From positions 1 through 44,025 of the forward strand of contig CAJXMR010000020.1 of NCBI GenBank assembly GCA_913056305.1: 44,025 nt of DNA, in the 5' to 3' direction. Within the stretch, counting starts at the first letter, position 1; every line of letters begins with the position of its first letter. A program made the position numbers and the translations under genes. The notes under the pieces were generated by a model, which was not told the DNA's origin, did not search any database, and was given only the letters and a program-made list of their open reading frames with translations. Positions 23,105-30,976 of the stretch are shown here, piece by piece. The stretch comes from an uncultured Ralstonia sp. GTDB taxonomy: Bacteria; Pseudomonadota; Gammaproteobacteria; Burkholderiales; Burkholderiaceae.

Positions 23105-25024
23105 CTAGAAAATGCGGCCTGACTCCGGAAGGCGTATGCCATACCGGCGCTCGTGCTCGCGCACCAGCTCGTGCACGGCCGCCGGCTCCAGCGGCCGGGT
23201 CAGCAGATAGCCCTGGTATTCGTCGCAGCCGACCTCGCGCAGGAAATCGAGCTGGCCCACGGTTTCCACGCCCTCGGCCACGGTCTTCATGCCCATCGCC
23301 TGCGCCATCATGATGATGGCCCGGGTGATGGCCGCCCGCTCCGCCACGTGCGGCAGGTCCTGCACAAACGAGCGGTCGATCTTGAGCGTGTCGATCGGGA
23401 AGCGGTGCAGGTAGGACAGCGATGAGTATCCGGTGCCGAAGTCGTCCAGCGCCAGCGATACGCCCAGCGCGCGCAGCTCGGTTAGCAGTGCATGCAATGA
23501 GGGATCGTCACGGATCAGGATGCCCTCGGTCATCTCAAGCTCAACCGCCTCGCCGGGCAGGCCGCTGGTGGACAGCGCCCCGCGCACCATGGCACTCAAC
23601 TGCCCGGAACTGAAGGCCTGCCCCGACAGGTTGATCGACATGCGCAGGTGCGGCAGCCCGATGCGGCGCCAGCGCGCGAGTTGGTCGCAGGCGGCACGCA
23701 GGATCCAGCGGTCGATCTCGACGATCAGGCCGGTCTCTTCGGCGTCCTCGATGAACTGGCCGGGCATCATGCGGCCGAAGTCGGCGGAGTTCCAGCGGAT
23801 CAGCGCTTCCACGCTGACGATGCGGCCGCTGCGTACGTCCACGCGCGGCTGGTAGTCGGCGTAGAACTCGTTGCGGTCGCTAGCGCGGCGCAAGCCCGAT
23901 TCAATGCGGAAGCGCCGCGAGACGCGGTCGTCCAGGTCGCTGGTGAAAGTCTGGAAGTTGTTGCGGCCGCGCTCCTTGGCCAGGTACATGGCGGCATCGG
24001 CCTTGCGCAGCAGGGTGTTGGGGTCGTCGCCATCGTGCGGCGCCACGGCAATGCCGATCGACACGCCCAGGTACAGCTCCTGCCCCTCGATATGGAAGGG
24101 CGCGCTGATGGCTGCGAGGATGCGCTCGGCCACGCGGCGCGTGCCCAGGCTGTCGAGCGACTCCAGCATGACGACGAATTCGTCGCCGCCCAGGCGGGCG
24201 ACGGTATCGGCTTCGCGCGCGCAGGCCTGCAGGCGGGCCGCCACCTCGCGCAGCAGCAGATCACCAAACTGGTGGCCCAGCGTGTCGTTGACGTTCTTGA
24301 AACGATCCAGGTCCAGGAACATCACCGACACGCGCGAGCGGTTGCGCCGCGCCAGCGCCAGGGCGTGCTGCAGGCGGTCTTCCAGCGCGGAGCGGTTGAG
24401 CAGGCCGGTGAGCGTGTCGTGCGTGGCCAGGTGGCGGATGCGCTGCTGCGCCTCGCGGATCTGCGTAATGTCGACCAGCGACACCAGCACCGAATACGGC
24501 GGCGTGCTGCCGTCGGATACGGCGGTCATCGATTCGCCGCCTTCGGCATACAGCGGCGTCCAGTTGCTGGAGACCCACACGGTGCGGGCGTCGCGGCAGT
24601 GCAGGCCGAAGATCTGGTTGAGCTGGGGCTGCCCCTCGGCCATCACTTCCAGGTCGGGCCAGTCGTCCTCGCGGATGGAGGTGTCGAACTCGTCCACCGC
24701 CGCCTGCACCACACCGGGCAGGACCATGCCCATCAGCGCGTCAACCGGGATGCCCAGCAGGCGGGCGGCACTCGGGTTGGCGTAGGTGACACGCCGCTGG
24801 GCATCGCACACCAGGATGCCCTCGGTCAGCGCGTTGACCATCGACAGCAAGTCCAGCTTCGGGCAGAAGCCAGGCGGCGCACCGCGTGCCGGACAGTCGG
24901 CCGGCAGCCCGTCCGCTTTGGCGGACGCCTGGGCAACGCGGGTGGCGCGGATGAGAGTGGGCAACGGATTCAAGGCGGCTTCCGGCAAGACTGCGCTGTG
25001 CGTGGGCGCCGGTTGGTCCGGCAA
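23105..25024 (-). CDS. PAS-GGDEF-EAL dual-domain cyclic-di-GMP enzyme
   Basis: The 639-residue cytoplasmic protein has a PAS domain (about 60-190: GILVCDAQRRVTYANPSAAR), then GGDEF and EAL domains. The diguanylate cyclase motif GGDEF (279-283) is intact and preceded five residues earlier by an RxxD inhibitory site (READ, 270-273). The phosphodiesterase motifs are also intact: EAL (406-408), SINLSG, ELEMTEG, LALDDFGTGYSSL, LKIDRSF, AEGVE and QGY. Both activities are possible, and hybrid proteins often work mainly one way. No membrane segment is seen. The TTG at 25022-25024 is the longest start, and an in-frame TAA lies just upstream. A shorter start near residue 62 would cut into the PAS domain. 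It converges on the LuxR-type regulator with a 7-nt gap. Confidence 0.93.
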   Translation of the reverse strand: MPDQPAPTHSAVLPEAALNPLPTLIRATRVAQASAKADGLPADCPARGAPPGFCPKLDLLSMVNALTEGILVCDAQRRVTYANPSAARLLGIPVDALMGMVLPGVVQAAVDEFDTSIREDDWPDLEVMAEGQPQLNQIFGLHCRDARTVWVSSNWTPLYAEGGESMTAVSDGSTPPYSVLVSLVDITQIREAQQRIRHLATHDTLTGLLNRSALEDRLQHALALARRNRSRVSVMFLDLDRFKNVNDTLGHQFGDLLLREVAARLQACAREADTVARLGGDEFVVMLESLDSLGTRRVAERILAAISAPFHIEGQELYLGVSIGIAVAPHDGDDPNTLLRKADAAMYLAKERGRNNFQTFTSDLDDRVSRRFRIESGLRRASDRNEFYADYQPRVDVRSGRIVSVEALIRWNSADFGRMMPGQFIEDAEETGLIVEIDRWILRAACDQLARWRRIGLPHLRMSINLSGQAFSSGQLSAMVRGALSTSGLPGEAVELEMTEGILIRDDPSLHALLTELRALGVSLALDDFGTGYSSLSYLHRFPIDTLKIDRSFVQDLPHVAERAAITRAIIMMAQAMGMKTVAEGVETVGQLDFLREVGCDEYQGYLLTRPLEPAAVHELVREHERRYGIRLPESGRIF

Positions 25025-25038
25025 TCCCGTCGGAAGTT

Positions 25039-25065
25039 AATACGGCATCTGGCGACAAATCTTTC
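25039..25065 (-). promoter_or_regulatory. Possible sigma28 promoter for the GGDEF-EAL gene
   Basis: On the minus strand: GAAAGATT, 11 nt, GCCGTATT. The AAAG and GCCG cores and the spacing fit FliA, but only 10 of 16 positions match and the implied leader is very short. Late-class control of a cyclic-di-GMP enzyme would make biological sense. The site is tentative. Confidence 0.3.
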
Positions 25066-25122
25066 GGGTTGGCACCGCTTTCGCCACGCCTGGCCGTGTG
25101 CGGCAAGCGCTTCAACCCATAA

Positions 25123-25142
25123 AAGTGCATCAAAAAGCACTT
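25123..25142. other. Small inverted repeat in the GGDEF-EAL / fliL divergent interval
   Basis: AAGTGC and GCACTT flank the 8-nt loop ATCAAAAA, in an AT-rich patch of the 298-nt interval 25025-25322. It may be a regulator site for the divergent fliL operon. I could not match it to a known box. No convincing fliL promoter was found. Confidence 0.3.
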
Positions 25143-25322
25143 ACATGATCTCCAAGCGCCATCGCCGCCACCCGCAAACCCCCGAGATGAGCGGGATTGA
25201 CCGCGTTTCTTACAGGAATGAGGTGGACACGGCTGAGGAAGAATGCCATCCGAGAACCCGACTCTGCCGAACCTGGCTTGGAGCCGGGCGTGGCCCACCC
25301 CCCTAGCCCCCGAGTGATCCCC

Positions 25323-25823
25323 ATGGCCGAAGCCGCTGCCGCCAATGCTGTTCCCGCCGCCCCCGCGAAGGGCGGCTCCACCAAGCTGCTGCTGATCATC
25401 CTGATCGTGCTCGTGCTCGTCGGCATGGGCGGGGCGGCGGCCTGGTTCTTCCTGGGTGGCGGCAACCATGCCGCCGCCGGCGCCCCCGCGCCCGAGAAGC
25501 CGAAGGAACCCTTCTTCGTATCGATGGAAACCCTCACCGTCAACCTGCAGCCCGAAGAAGGCAACGACCGCTACCTGCAGGTCGCCATCACCTTCAAGAG
25601 CTACGACAAGCACGCCGAGGAATCCATCAAGACCTACACGCCCGAGCTGCGCAGCCGCGTGCTGATGGTGCTCTCGTCCAAGGCACCGGCCGAGCTGTAC
25701 ACCAACGAGGGCAAGACCAAGTTGGCACGCGAAATCGTCGAACAGTGTGAGCAGGTCTACAAGTCGGTCGGCAAGGAGTCGCCGGTGGCGGACGTGCTGT
25801 TCACCAACTTTGTGATCCAGTGA
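25323..25823 (+). CDS. fliL: Flagellar basal body-associated protein FliL
   Basis: FliL is a single-pass inner-membrane protein that surrounds the stator and supports torque or motor stability. The 166-residue product has an Ala-rich cytoplasmic start, one transmembrane helix (about 21-44, KLLLIILIVLVLVGMGG), and a periplasmic domain with FVSMETLTVNLQPEEGNDR and YLQVAITFKSYDKHAEE. The ATG at 25323 is chosen over the longer frame because it gives the standard short N-terminus before the helix. Its ribosome-binding site is weak. It is first in fliLMNOPQR. Confidence 0.93.
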   Translation: MAEAAAANAVPAAPAKGGSTKLLLIILIVLVLVGMGGAAAWFFLGGGNHAAAGAPAPEKPKEPFFVSMETLTVNLQPEEGNDRYLQVAITFKSYDKHAEESIKTYTPELRSRVLMVLSSKAPAELYTNEGKTKLAREIVEQCEQVYKSVGKESPVADVLFTNFVIQ

Positions 25824-25824
25824 C

Positions 25825-26832
25825 ATGCTCAAGGAAGAGTTTCTTTCCCAGGAGGAGATCGATGCGCTCCTCAAGGGCGTCACCGACGACGGCGACGACA
25901 CGCCCGAGGATGTCGATCCGTCCGGCGTACGCTCCTACAACCTGGGGTCACAGGAGCGCATCGTCCGTGGGCGCATGCCCACGCTGGAGATCATCAACGA
26001 ACGGTTCACGCGCAACTGGCGCCTGGGGCTGTTCAACTTCATGCGTCGCAACGCGGAGATCTCGGTCGGCCCGGTCAAGATCCAGAAGTACAGCGAGTTC
26101 ATCCGCAACCTGGTGGTGCCCGCCGCCATCAACCTGGTCCATGTGAAGCCGCTGCGCGGCACCGCGCTGTTCGTGTTCGACCCGAACCTGATCTTTCTGG
26201 TGGTCGACAACCTGTTCGGGGGCGATGGGCGCTTTCACATGCGCGTGGAAGGTCGCGACTTCACGCAGGTGGAGCAGCGCATCATCCAGCGCATGCTGCA
26301 GCTGATGTTCGAGCACTACGGCAAAGCATGGCAGCCGGTGTACCCGATCGAGTTCGAATTCCTGCGCATGGAAATGCATACGGAGTTCGCCAACGTGGCC
26401 ACGCCCAATGAAGTGGTGGTCACCACCAGCTTCAGCATCGAGCTGGGCAGCAACGGCGGCGACGTGCACGTGTGCATGCCCTACACCATGATCGAGCCGA
26501 TCCGCGATCTGCTCTCCTCCGCCATCCAGGGCGAAACCCTGGAAGTCGACAAGCGCTGGGTGCGCCTGCTCTCGCAGCAGGTGCAGACCGCCGAGGTGGA
26601 GATGGTGGCCAACCTCACGCACGCCAACGTGCGTGTGACCGACATCCTCAACATGAAGGTGGGTGACGTGATTCCGGTCGAGATCGACGACACCGTCACC
26701 GCCAAGGTGGACGGCGTGCCGGTCATGGAATGCGCCTACGGCACCTTCAACGGCCAATATGCCCTGCGGGTCAACCGCATGCTGAACATGAGCGGCAGCG
26801 AGCCTGCCACGGAGTCTGACGATGACAACTGA
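25825..26832 (+). CDS. fliM: Flagellar motor switch protein FliM
   Basis: FliM is the middle C-ring protein, which receives CheY-P and sets rotation direction. The 335-residue product starts with the CheY-binding peptide (LSQEEIDALL, residues 7-16). The CheC-like middle domain follows (LGSQERIVRGRMPTLEIINE, VDNLFGGDGRFHMRVEGRDF), then the C-terminal SpoA domain (TDILNMKVGDVIPVEIDD). It begins 1 nt after the fliL stop and overlaps fliN by 11 nt, so expression is tightly coupled. Confidence 0.98.
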   Translation: MLKEEFLSQEEIDALLKGVTDDGDDTPEDVDPSGVRSYNLGSQERIVRGRMPTLEIINERFTRNWRLGLFNFMRRNAEISVGPVKIQKYSEFIRNLVVPAAINLVHVKPLRGTALFVFDPNLIFLVVDNLFGGDGRFHMRVEGRDFTQVEQRIIQRMLQLMFEHYGKAWQPVYPIEFEFLRMEMHTEFANVATPNEVVVTTSFSIELGSNGGDVHVCMPYTMIEPIRDLLSSAIQGETLEVDKRWVRLLSQQVQTAEVEMVANLTHANVRVTDILNMKVGDVIPVEIDDTVTAKVDGVPVMECAYGTFNGQYALRVNRMLNMSGSEPATESDDDN

Positions 26833-27277
26833 ACCGACCACGCAACCTGAAGACGACTTCGACACCGAGATGACCATGGAAGAAGCCATGGCGCTGGAGG
26901 CCGCGCAGCGCGCTGCTGCAGCCCCGGCAGCGGCAGCGGCACCGGCTGCTGCGGCCGATGCGGGCGGCTCCGTCTTCAAGCCGCTGACGGTAGACAACGC
27001 CGCGCCCACGCTGCGCCACGATATCGACATGATTCTCGATATCCCCGTGCAGCTGACGGTGGAGCTGGGCCGCACCAAGGTGCCCATCAAGAACCTGCTG
27101 CAGCTGGCGCAGGGCTCGGTGGTGGAACTCGATGCACTGGCCGGCGAGCCGATGGACGTGCTCGTCAACGGCTACCTGATCGCCCAGGGCGAAGTGGTGG
27201 TGGTCAACGAGAAGTTCGGCATCCGCCTGACCGACATCATCACGCCGTCCGAACGCATCCGTAAGTTGAACCGCTAA
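26822..27277 (+). CDS. fliN: Flagellar motor switch protein FliN
   Basis: FliN forms the base of the C-ring and docks FliH. The 151-residue product has an acidic, then Ala/Pro-rich N-terminal extension (about 1-60, APAAAAAPAAAADAG). A canonical SpoA domain follows (about 65-145: MILDIPVQLTVELGRTKVPI, then DVLVNGYLIAQGEVVVVNEK, and GIRLTDIITPSERI). The extension is typical of longer beta-proteobacterial FliN proteins. Confidence 0.98.
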   Translation: MTTEPTTQPEDDFDTEMTMEEAMALEAAQRAAAAPAAAAAPAAAADAGGSVFKPLTVDNAAPTLRHDIDMILDIPVQLTVELGRTKVPIKNLLQLAQGSVVELDALAGEPMDVLVNGYLIAQGEVVVVNEKFGIRLTDIITPSERIRKLNR

Positions 27278-27333
27278 GCCGTCAAGCCTGACGCACCTGC
27301 ACAGCCAACGCTCCCCCCGGGCAAGGTGTCGAG

Positions 27334-27714
27334 ATGAATCACGCAGTCGATTGGGCCCGCACCTTCGGCGGGTTGTTTGTAGTTCTGGCCATGATCGTGG
27401 CAGCCGGCTGGCTGCTGCGCCGGCTCCAGCAGCGCGCCGGCATGGCTCCGGGTGGGCGCCACGGCCGCGTGCTGTCGGTCGTCGCCCAGCAGATGCTGGG
27501 CGCGCGCGAGAAAGTGGTGGTGGTGGAAGTGGAAGGCACCTGGCTGGTGCTGGGCGTGACCCAGCAGCAGGTGCAGACGCTGCACTCGCTGCCGCGCCCG
27601 GCCGACGTCGATGCGCCCGCTTCTGGTGACGGCACGCCCGGCACCAAGCCGCCCGCCTTTGCCGATGCGCTGGCCGATCAGATCAAGCGCCGCCTGACGG
27701 GGAAATCGCAATGA
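27334..27714 (+). CDS. fliO: Flagellar biosynthetic protein FliO
   Basis: FliO is a scaffold that helps assemble the FliP ring of the export gate. The 126-residue product has one N-terminal membrane helix ([18 protein letters not shown]). A short cytoplasmic beta-rich domain follows ([30 protein letters not shown]) and then a low-complexity tail. It starts 56 nt after fliN and its stop overlaps the fliP start (ATGA). Family conservation is modest, but position and topology make the call firm. Confidence 0.93.
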   Translation: MNHAVDWARTFGGLFVVLAMIVAAGWLLRRLQQRAGMAPGGRHGRVLSVVAQQMLGAREKVVVVEVEGTWLVLGVTQQQVQTLHSLPRPADVDAPASGDGTPGTKPPAFADALADQIKRRLTGKSQ

Positions 27715-28460
27715 ACGTGCGCGCCCTCCTTCGTGCTGCTGCCACGCTGGCCCTGCTGTGCGCCGCACCCGCCGTGTTGGCGCAAGCGCAACCGGGCTTT
27801 CCGCTGCTGACCGGCAGCGCCGGCGGCCAGAGCTATTCGCTGCCGGTGCAGACGCTGGTCTTCCTAACCTCGCTCGGCTTCCTGCCGGCCATCCTGCTGA
27901 TGATGAGCAGCTTCACCCGCATCATCATCGTGCTGTCTCTGCTGCGCCACGCGCTGGGCACGCAAACCACGCCGCCCAACCAGGTGTTGATCGGGCTGGC
28001 GCTGTTCCTGAGCTTCTTCGTGATGTCGCCGGTGCTGGACAAGGTCTACACCGATGCCTACGTGCCGCTGCGCGACAGCAAGATCAGCGTGGAGCAGGCC
28101 ATGGACACGGCCGCTACGCCGCTGCGCCAGTTCATGCTCAAGCAGACCCGCGAGCCGGATCTCGCGCTGTTTGCCAAGATGGGCAACCTGCCGCCGATCG
28201 CCAGCCCCGACCAGGTGCCGATGCGCGCGCTGATTCCCGCCTTCGTCACCAGTGAGTTGAAGACCGCGTTCCAGATCGGCTTCGCGATCTTCATCCCGTT
28301 CCTGATCATCGACATCGTGGTGGCTGCGGTGCTGATGTCGATGGGCATGATGATGGTCACGCCGTCGATCTTCTCGCTGCCGTTCAAGATCATGCTGTTC
28401 GTGCTGGTCGATGGCTGGCACCTGCTGCTGGGCTCGCTGGCCCAGAGCTTTGCGCAATAA
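27711..28460 (+). CDS. fliP: Flagellar export gate protein FliP
   Basis: FliP forms the pentameric core of the inner-membrane export gate. The 249-residue product has a cleavable signal peptide ([20 protein letters not shown], probable cut after VLA at about residue 24). The highly conserved family core follows: [60 protein letters not shown] and [20 protein letters not shown]. Signal-peptide-bearing FliP is normal for proteobacteria. Confidence 0.98.
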   Translation: MNVRALLRAAATLALLCAAPAVLAQAQPGFPLLTGSAGGQSYSLPVQTLVFLTSLGFLPAILLMMSSFTRIIIVLSLLRHALGTQTTPPNQVLIGLALFLSFFVMSPVLDKVYTDAYVPLRDSKISVEQAMDTAATPLRQFMLKQTREPDLALFAKMGNLPPIASPDQVPMRALIPAFVTSELKTAFQIGFAIFIPFLIIDIVVAAVLMSMGMMMVTPSIFSLPFKIMLFVLVDGWHLLLGSLAQSFAQ

Positions 28461-28470
28461 GGAGCAGGCC

Positions 28471-28740
28471 GTGACCCCTGAGTACGTACTCAATATGGCC
28501 CGCCAGGCGATGCAGGTCGCGATGATGGTCGGTGCGCCGATGCTGCTGGTGTCGCTGGTGGTCGGCCTGCTGGTGGCGATCTTCCAGGCCGCCACGCAGC
28601 TCAACGAGCAGACGCTGTCGTTCATCCCCAAGCTGCTGGCGGTGTCGGCCACCATGGTGCTGGCCGGCCCGTGGCTGCTGAGCGTGATCGTCGACTACAC
28701 GCGCGACGTGCTCACCAACATCCCGAACTACGTCAACTGA
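28471..28740 (+). CDS. fliQ: Flagellar export gate protein FliQ
   Basis: FliQ is a two-helix export gate subunit. The 89-residue product starts at a GTG with AAGGAG at good distance, and reads TPEYVLNMARQAMQVAMMVG, then VSLVVGLLVAIFQAATQLNE and TLSFIPKLLAV. Length and sequence are standard. It lies 10 nt after fliP. The longer in-frame extension into fliP is rejected because the GTG has the better ribosome-binding site. Confidence 0.97.
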   Translation: MTPEYVLNMARQAMQVAMMVGAPMLLVSLVVGLLVAIFQAATQLNEQTLSFIPKLLAVSATMVLAGPWLLSVIVDYTRDVLTNIPNYVN

Positions 28741-28756
28741 GGCGGCTGGCGCCAAC

Positions 28757-29551
28757 ATGATCCAGTTCACCGCCGCCCAGCTCAACGGCTGGATCGCCAT
28801 GTACTGGTGGCCGCTGGTGCGGGTGCTGGCGTTCATCGCCATTGCGCCGCCGTTTGCCAATACCGAGATCCCGATGTCGATCAAGGTTGCCGTGGGCGTG
28901 GTGCTGACGGTGGCGCTGGCCCCCATGCTGCCGGTGCCGGCCGGCGTGTCGGTCGGCTCCTATGAGGGCCTGTGGATCACGCTGCTGCAAGTGCTGATCG
29001 GCCTCGCGCTCGGCTTGTGCGTGCAGCTGGTGTTCTCCGCCATCAGCGGCGCGGGTGAGTTGATGTCGGTGCAGATGGGCCTGGGCTTTGCCACCCTGCT
29101 CGATCCGACGCAGACCGAAAGCGCCATGCTGCTGGGCCGTTTCATCAGCCTCACCGCCATCACCGCCTTCATTGCCGGCGACGGCCACCTGGTGCTGCTG
29201 CATGCCCTGTTCGACAGCTTCACGATCCTGCCGGTCACGGCCACGCTGCTCTCCGGCACCGGCTGGCAGACACTGGCCGGCGGCGGCACCCTGCTGTTCG
29301 CGCTGGCCGTGCGCATCGCCCTGCCGATCATCGCCATCATGATGGTGGTGAACCTCGGCTTTGCCGTGCTCTCGCGCACGGCCCAGGCGCTCAACCCGTT
29401 CGCGGTCGGCATCGCCGCCACGCTGGTGGTCGGGCTGATGCTGGTGATGGTGATGATGACCTCGCTGGCACCGGTGGTGGAGCGGTCGGTGATGGATGCG
29501 CTGGAGCTGGGGGGGCGGGCGATTGGGGAGTTTGGGGCGGCGCCTCGTTGA
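28757..29551 (+). CDS. fliR: Flagellar export gate protein FliR
   Basis: FliR completes the FliP5Q4R1 gate. The 264-residue multi-pass protein has the typical YWWPLVRVLAFIAIAPPFAN, the central QMGLGFATLLDPTQTESAML, and LFALAVRIALPIIAIMMVVN with FAVLSRTAQALNPFAVG. It is the last gene of the operon, and no hairpin with a T-run follows it. flhB and flhA are not in the window. Confidence 0.97.
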   Translation: MIQFTAAQLNGWIAMYWWPLVRVLAFIAIAPPFANTEIPMSIKVAVGVVLTVALAPMLPVPAGVSVGSYEGLWITLLQVLIGLALGLCVQLVFSAISGAGELMSVQMGLGFATLLDPTQTESAMLLGRFISLTAITAFIAGDGHLVLLHALFDSFTILPVTATLLSGTGWQTLAGGGTLLFALAVRIALPIIAIMMVVNLGFAVLSRTAQALNPFAVGIAATLVVGLMLVMVMMTSLAPVVERSVMDALELGGRAIGEFGAAPR

Positions 29552-29643
29552 CACAGGTGCCGTGAGAGGCAGCGGGTAAGCGCAGCCGCTCTGAAGGGGG
29601 TCAAGATACGCTCCAGCCCTGCTGGCGAAATCGGCAACGCAGC

Positions 29644-29781
29644 TTAATCGCCAGCCAACCCATCTGACACCAACATCGCCGCATACGCCCCATCCGCATA
29701 CTCCATGCACGTCCACAGGTAGTCTGCTTGGCGCATTTCATCCATGCTTTTGAAATGATCGAATCCGTTGGAATGCAGCAT
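29644..29781 (-). CDS. Hypothetical 45-residue protein (doubtful)
   Basis: An ATG-to-TAA frame encodes MLHSNGFDHFKSMDEMRQAD, then YLWTCMEYADGAYAAMLVSD and GLAGD. The residue mix is protein-like (acidic, aromatic, no Arg/Pro-rich shadow character) and an in-frame stop lies shortly upstream. There is no ribosome-binding site. It may be a real small protein or the tail of a decayed gene. Confidence 0.3.
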   Translation of the reverse strand: MLHSNGFDHFKSMDEMRQADYLWTCMEYADGAYAAMLVSDGLAGD

Positions 29782-29975
29782 GCCCAATCAAGACTGCCAT
29801 CCCGTGGCTGATCGTGCTCGGTTGCGCGATTGCCATCGGCCTGGTGCTCCGATAAGCGCGGCAAACGCCTTCCGCTGCGGGGCCATCCAATCTGCCCATC
29901 GCCATTGACGCCAGCGCCACCCTGACACGGCAAGGTGCTTGCCTCGGCGTGGTCTCGATCGCGCACAAACCCACC

Positions 29976-30003
29976 TTGCACCGGCAAGCGCCGTATCTAT
30001 ACT
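29976..30003 (+). promoter_or_regulatory. Candidate sigma70 promoter for the peroxiredoxin gene
   Basis: TTGCAC and TATACT are separated by 16 nt. The -10 matches the consensus in 5 of 6. The predicted start gives a leader of about 105 nt. Confidence 0.4.
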
Positions 30004-30116
30004 CAAGTCCCGGTCCGGGCCAGGGGCTGTCGACTTCGCATGCGGTATCGGACACTTGCCCCGGCCAGACCGCCAGGAGATGGCTCACTGTTCAACTAAC
30101 GCTATGGAGGTTGCTT

Positions 30117-30770
30117 ATGGCAATACGCATTGGTGATGAGGCCCCCGATTTCACTGCACAGACAACGGAGGGGACGATCCAGTTTCACCAGTGGATCGGC
30201 GACGGTTGGGCCATCCTGTTTTCGCACCCGAAGGACTTTACGCCGGTGTGCACGACCGAACTCGGCTACATGGCAGGGCTCAAGCCGGAGTTCGACAAGC
30301 GCGGCACCAAGATCATCGGGCTGAGCATCGATCCGGTCGACGACCACAAGCGCTGGCTCAGCGACATAGAGGAAACGCAAGGCCACGCGATCAACTATCC
30401 GCTGATCGGCGATGCCGACCTGACCATCGCCAAGCTCTACGACATGATCCACCCCAACGCGAGCCCGGGCCCGCGCACGGCGGCGGACAACGCGACGATC
30501 CGTTCAGTCTTCCTCATCGGCCCAGACAAGAAGGTCAAGGCGATGCTGGTCTACCCGATGAGCGCGGGCCGCAATTTCGATGAGGTGCTACGGCTGCTGG
30601 ACTCGCTGCAGTTGAACGCGAAGCATACGGTGGCGACACCGGTCAATTGGAAGCCGGGTGAGGACGTCATCATTCCGACTTCGGTGTCGGATGAGGACGC
30701 GAAGAAGAAGTATCCGCAAGGCTTCAAGACGCTCAAACCCTATCTGCGCACCGTGGCCCAGCCCAGGTGA
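30117..30770 (+). CDS. 1-Cys peroxiredoxin (AhpC/TSA family, Prx6-like)
   Basis: This enzyme reduces peroxides in the cytoplasm through a single peroxidatic cysteine. The 217-residue product has the motif HPKDFTPVCTTELG with Cys45, and no other cysteine anywhere, so no resolving Cys. The Prx6-type C-terminal extension is present (ATPVNWKPGEDVIIPTSVSD, then FKTLKPYLRTV). GGAGG stands 7 nt before the ATG at 30117, which overrides a longer frame starting at 29949. It is monocistronic between a promoter and a terminator. Confidence 0.95.
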   Translation: MAIRIGDEAPDFTAQTTEGTIQFHQWIGDGWAILFSHPKDFTPVCTTELGYMAGLKPEFDKRGTKIIGLSIDPVDDHKRWLSDIEETQGHAINYPLIGDADLTIAKLYDMIHPNASPGPRTAADNATIRSVFLIGPDKKVKAMLVYPMSAGRNFDEVLRLLDSLQLNAKHTVATPVNWKPGEDVIIPTSVSDEDAKKKYPQGFKTLKPYLRTVAQPR

Positions 30771-30804
30771 TGGGTTGACGCCCACGCGGCAATGCGCCGC
30801 TCAG

Positions 30805-30842
30805 AGGCCCCGCCCCGAATCCTCGGCGTGGGGCCTTTTCTT
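30805..30842 (+). terminator. Rho-independent terminator of the peroxiredoxin gene
   Basis: AGGCCCC and GGGGCCT form a 7-bp stem, extended inward by GCC/GGC across a 2-nt bulge. TTTTCTT follows. It begins 35 nt after the stop codon. Confidence 0.88.
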
Positions 30843-30976
30843 GCGAGGCGCCATCTGCTTGCGCACCGCATGGTTGCCGCGCATCAGACGAAATCGCCAC
30901 GTTCCGGCACGGCCTCGCGCCACACGCGTTACATCGCATTAATATAGGGTGATCGAACTGGGGGCGGAGTTCCGAC

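Larger units (their letters stand above)
29552..30116. other. Gene-poor interval after fliR with possible gene remnant
   Basis: These 565 nt contain no recognisable intact gene apart from the doubtful small frame at 29644-29781. On the plus strand a stop-terminated hydrophobic stretch, TAIPWLIVLGCAIAIGLVLR (ending about 29855), looks like the C-terminus of a lost membrane protein. Composition is less GC-rich than the flanks. The peroxiredoxin promoter lies at its right end. The interval marks the junction between flagellar and non-flagellar genes. Confidence 0.5.
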
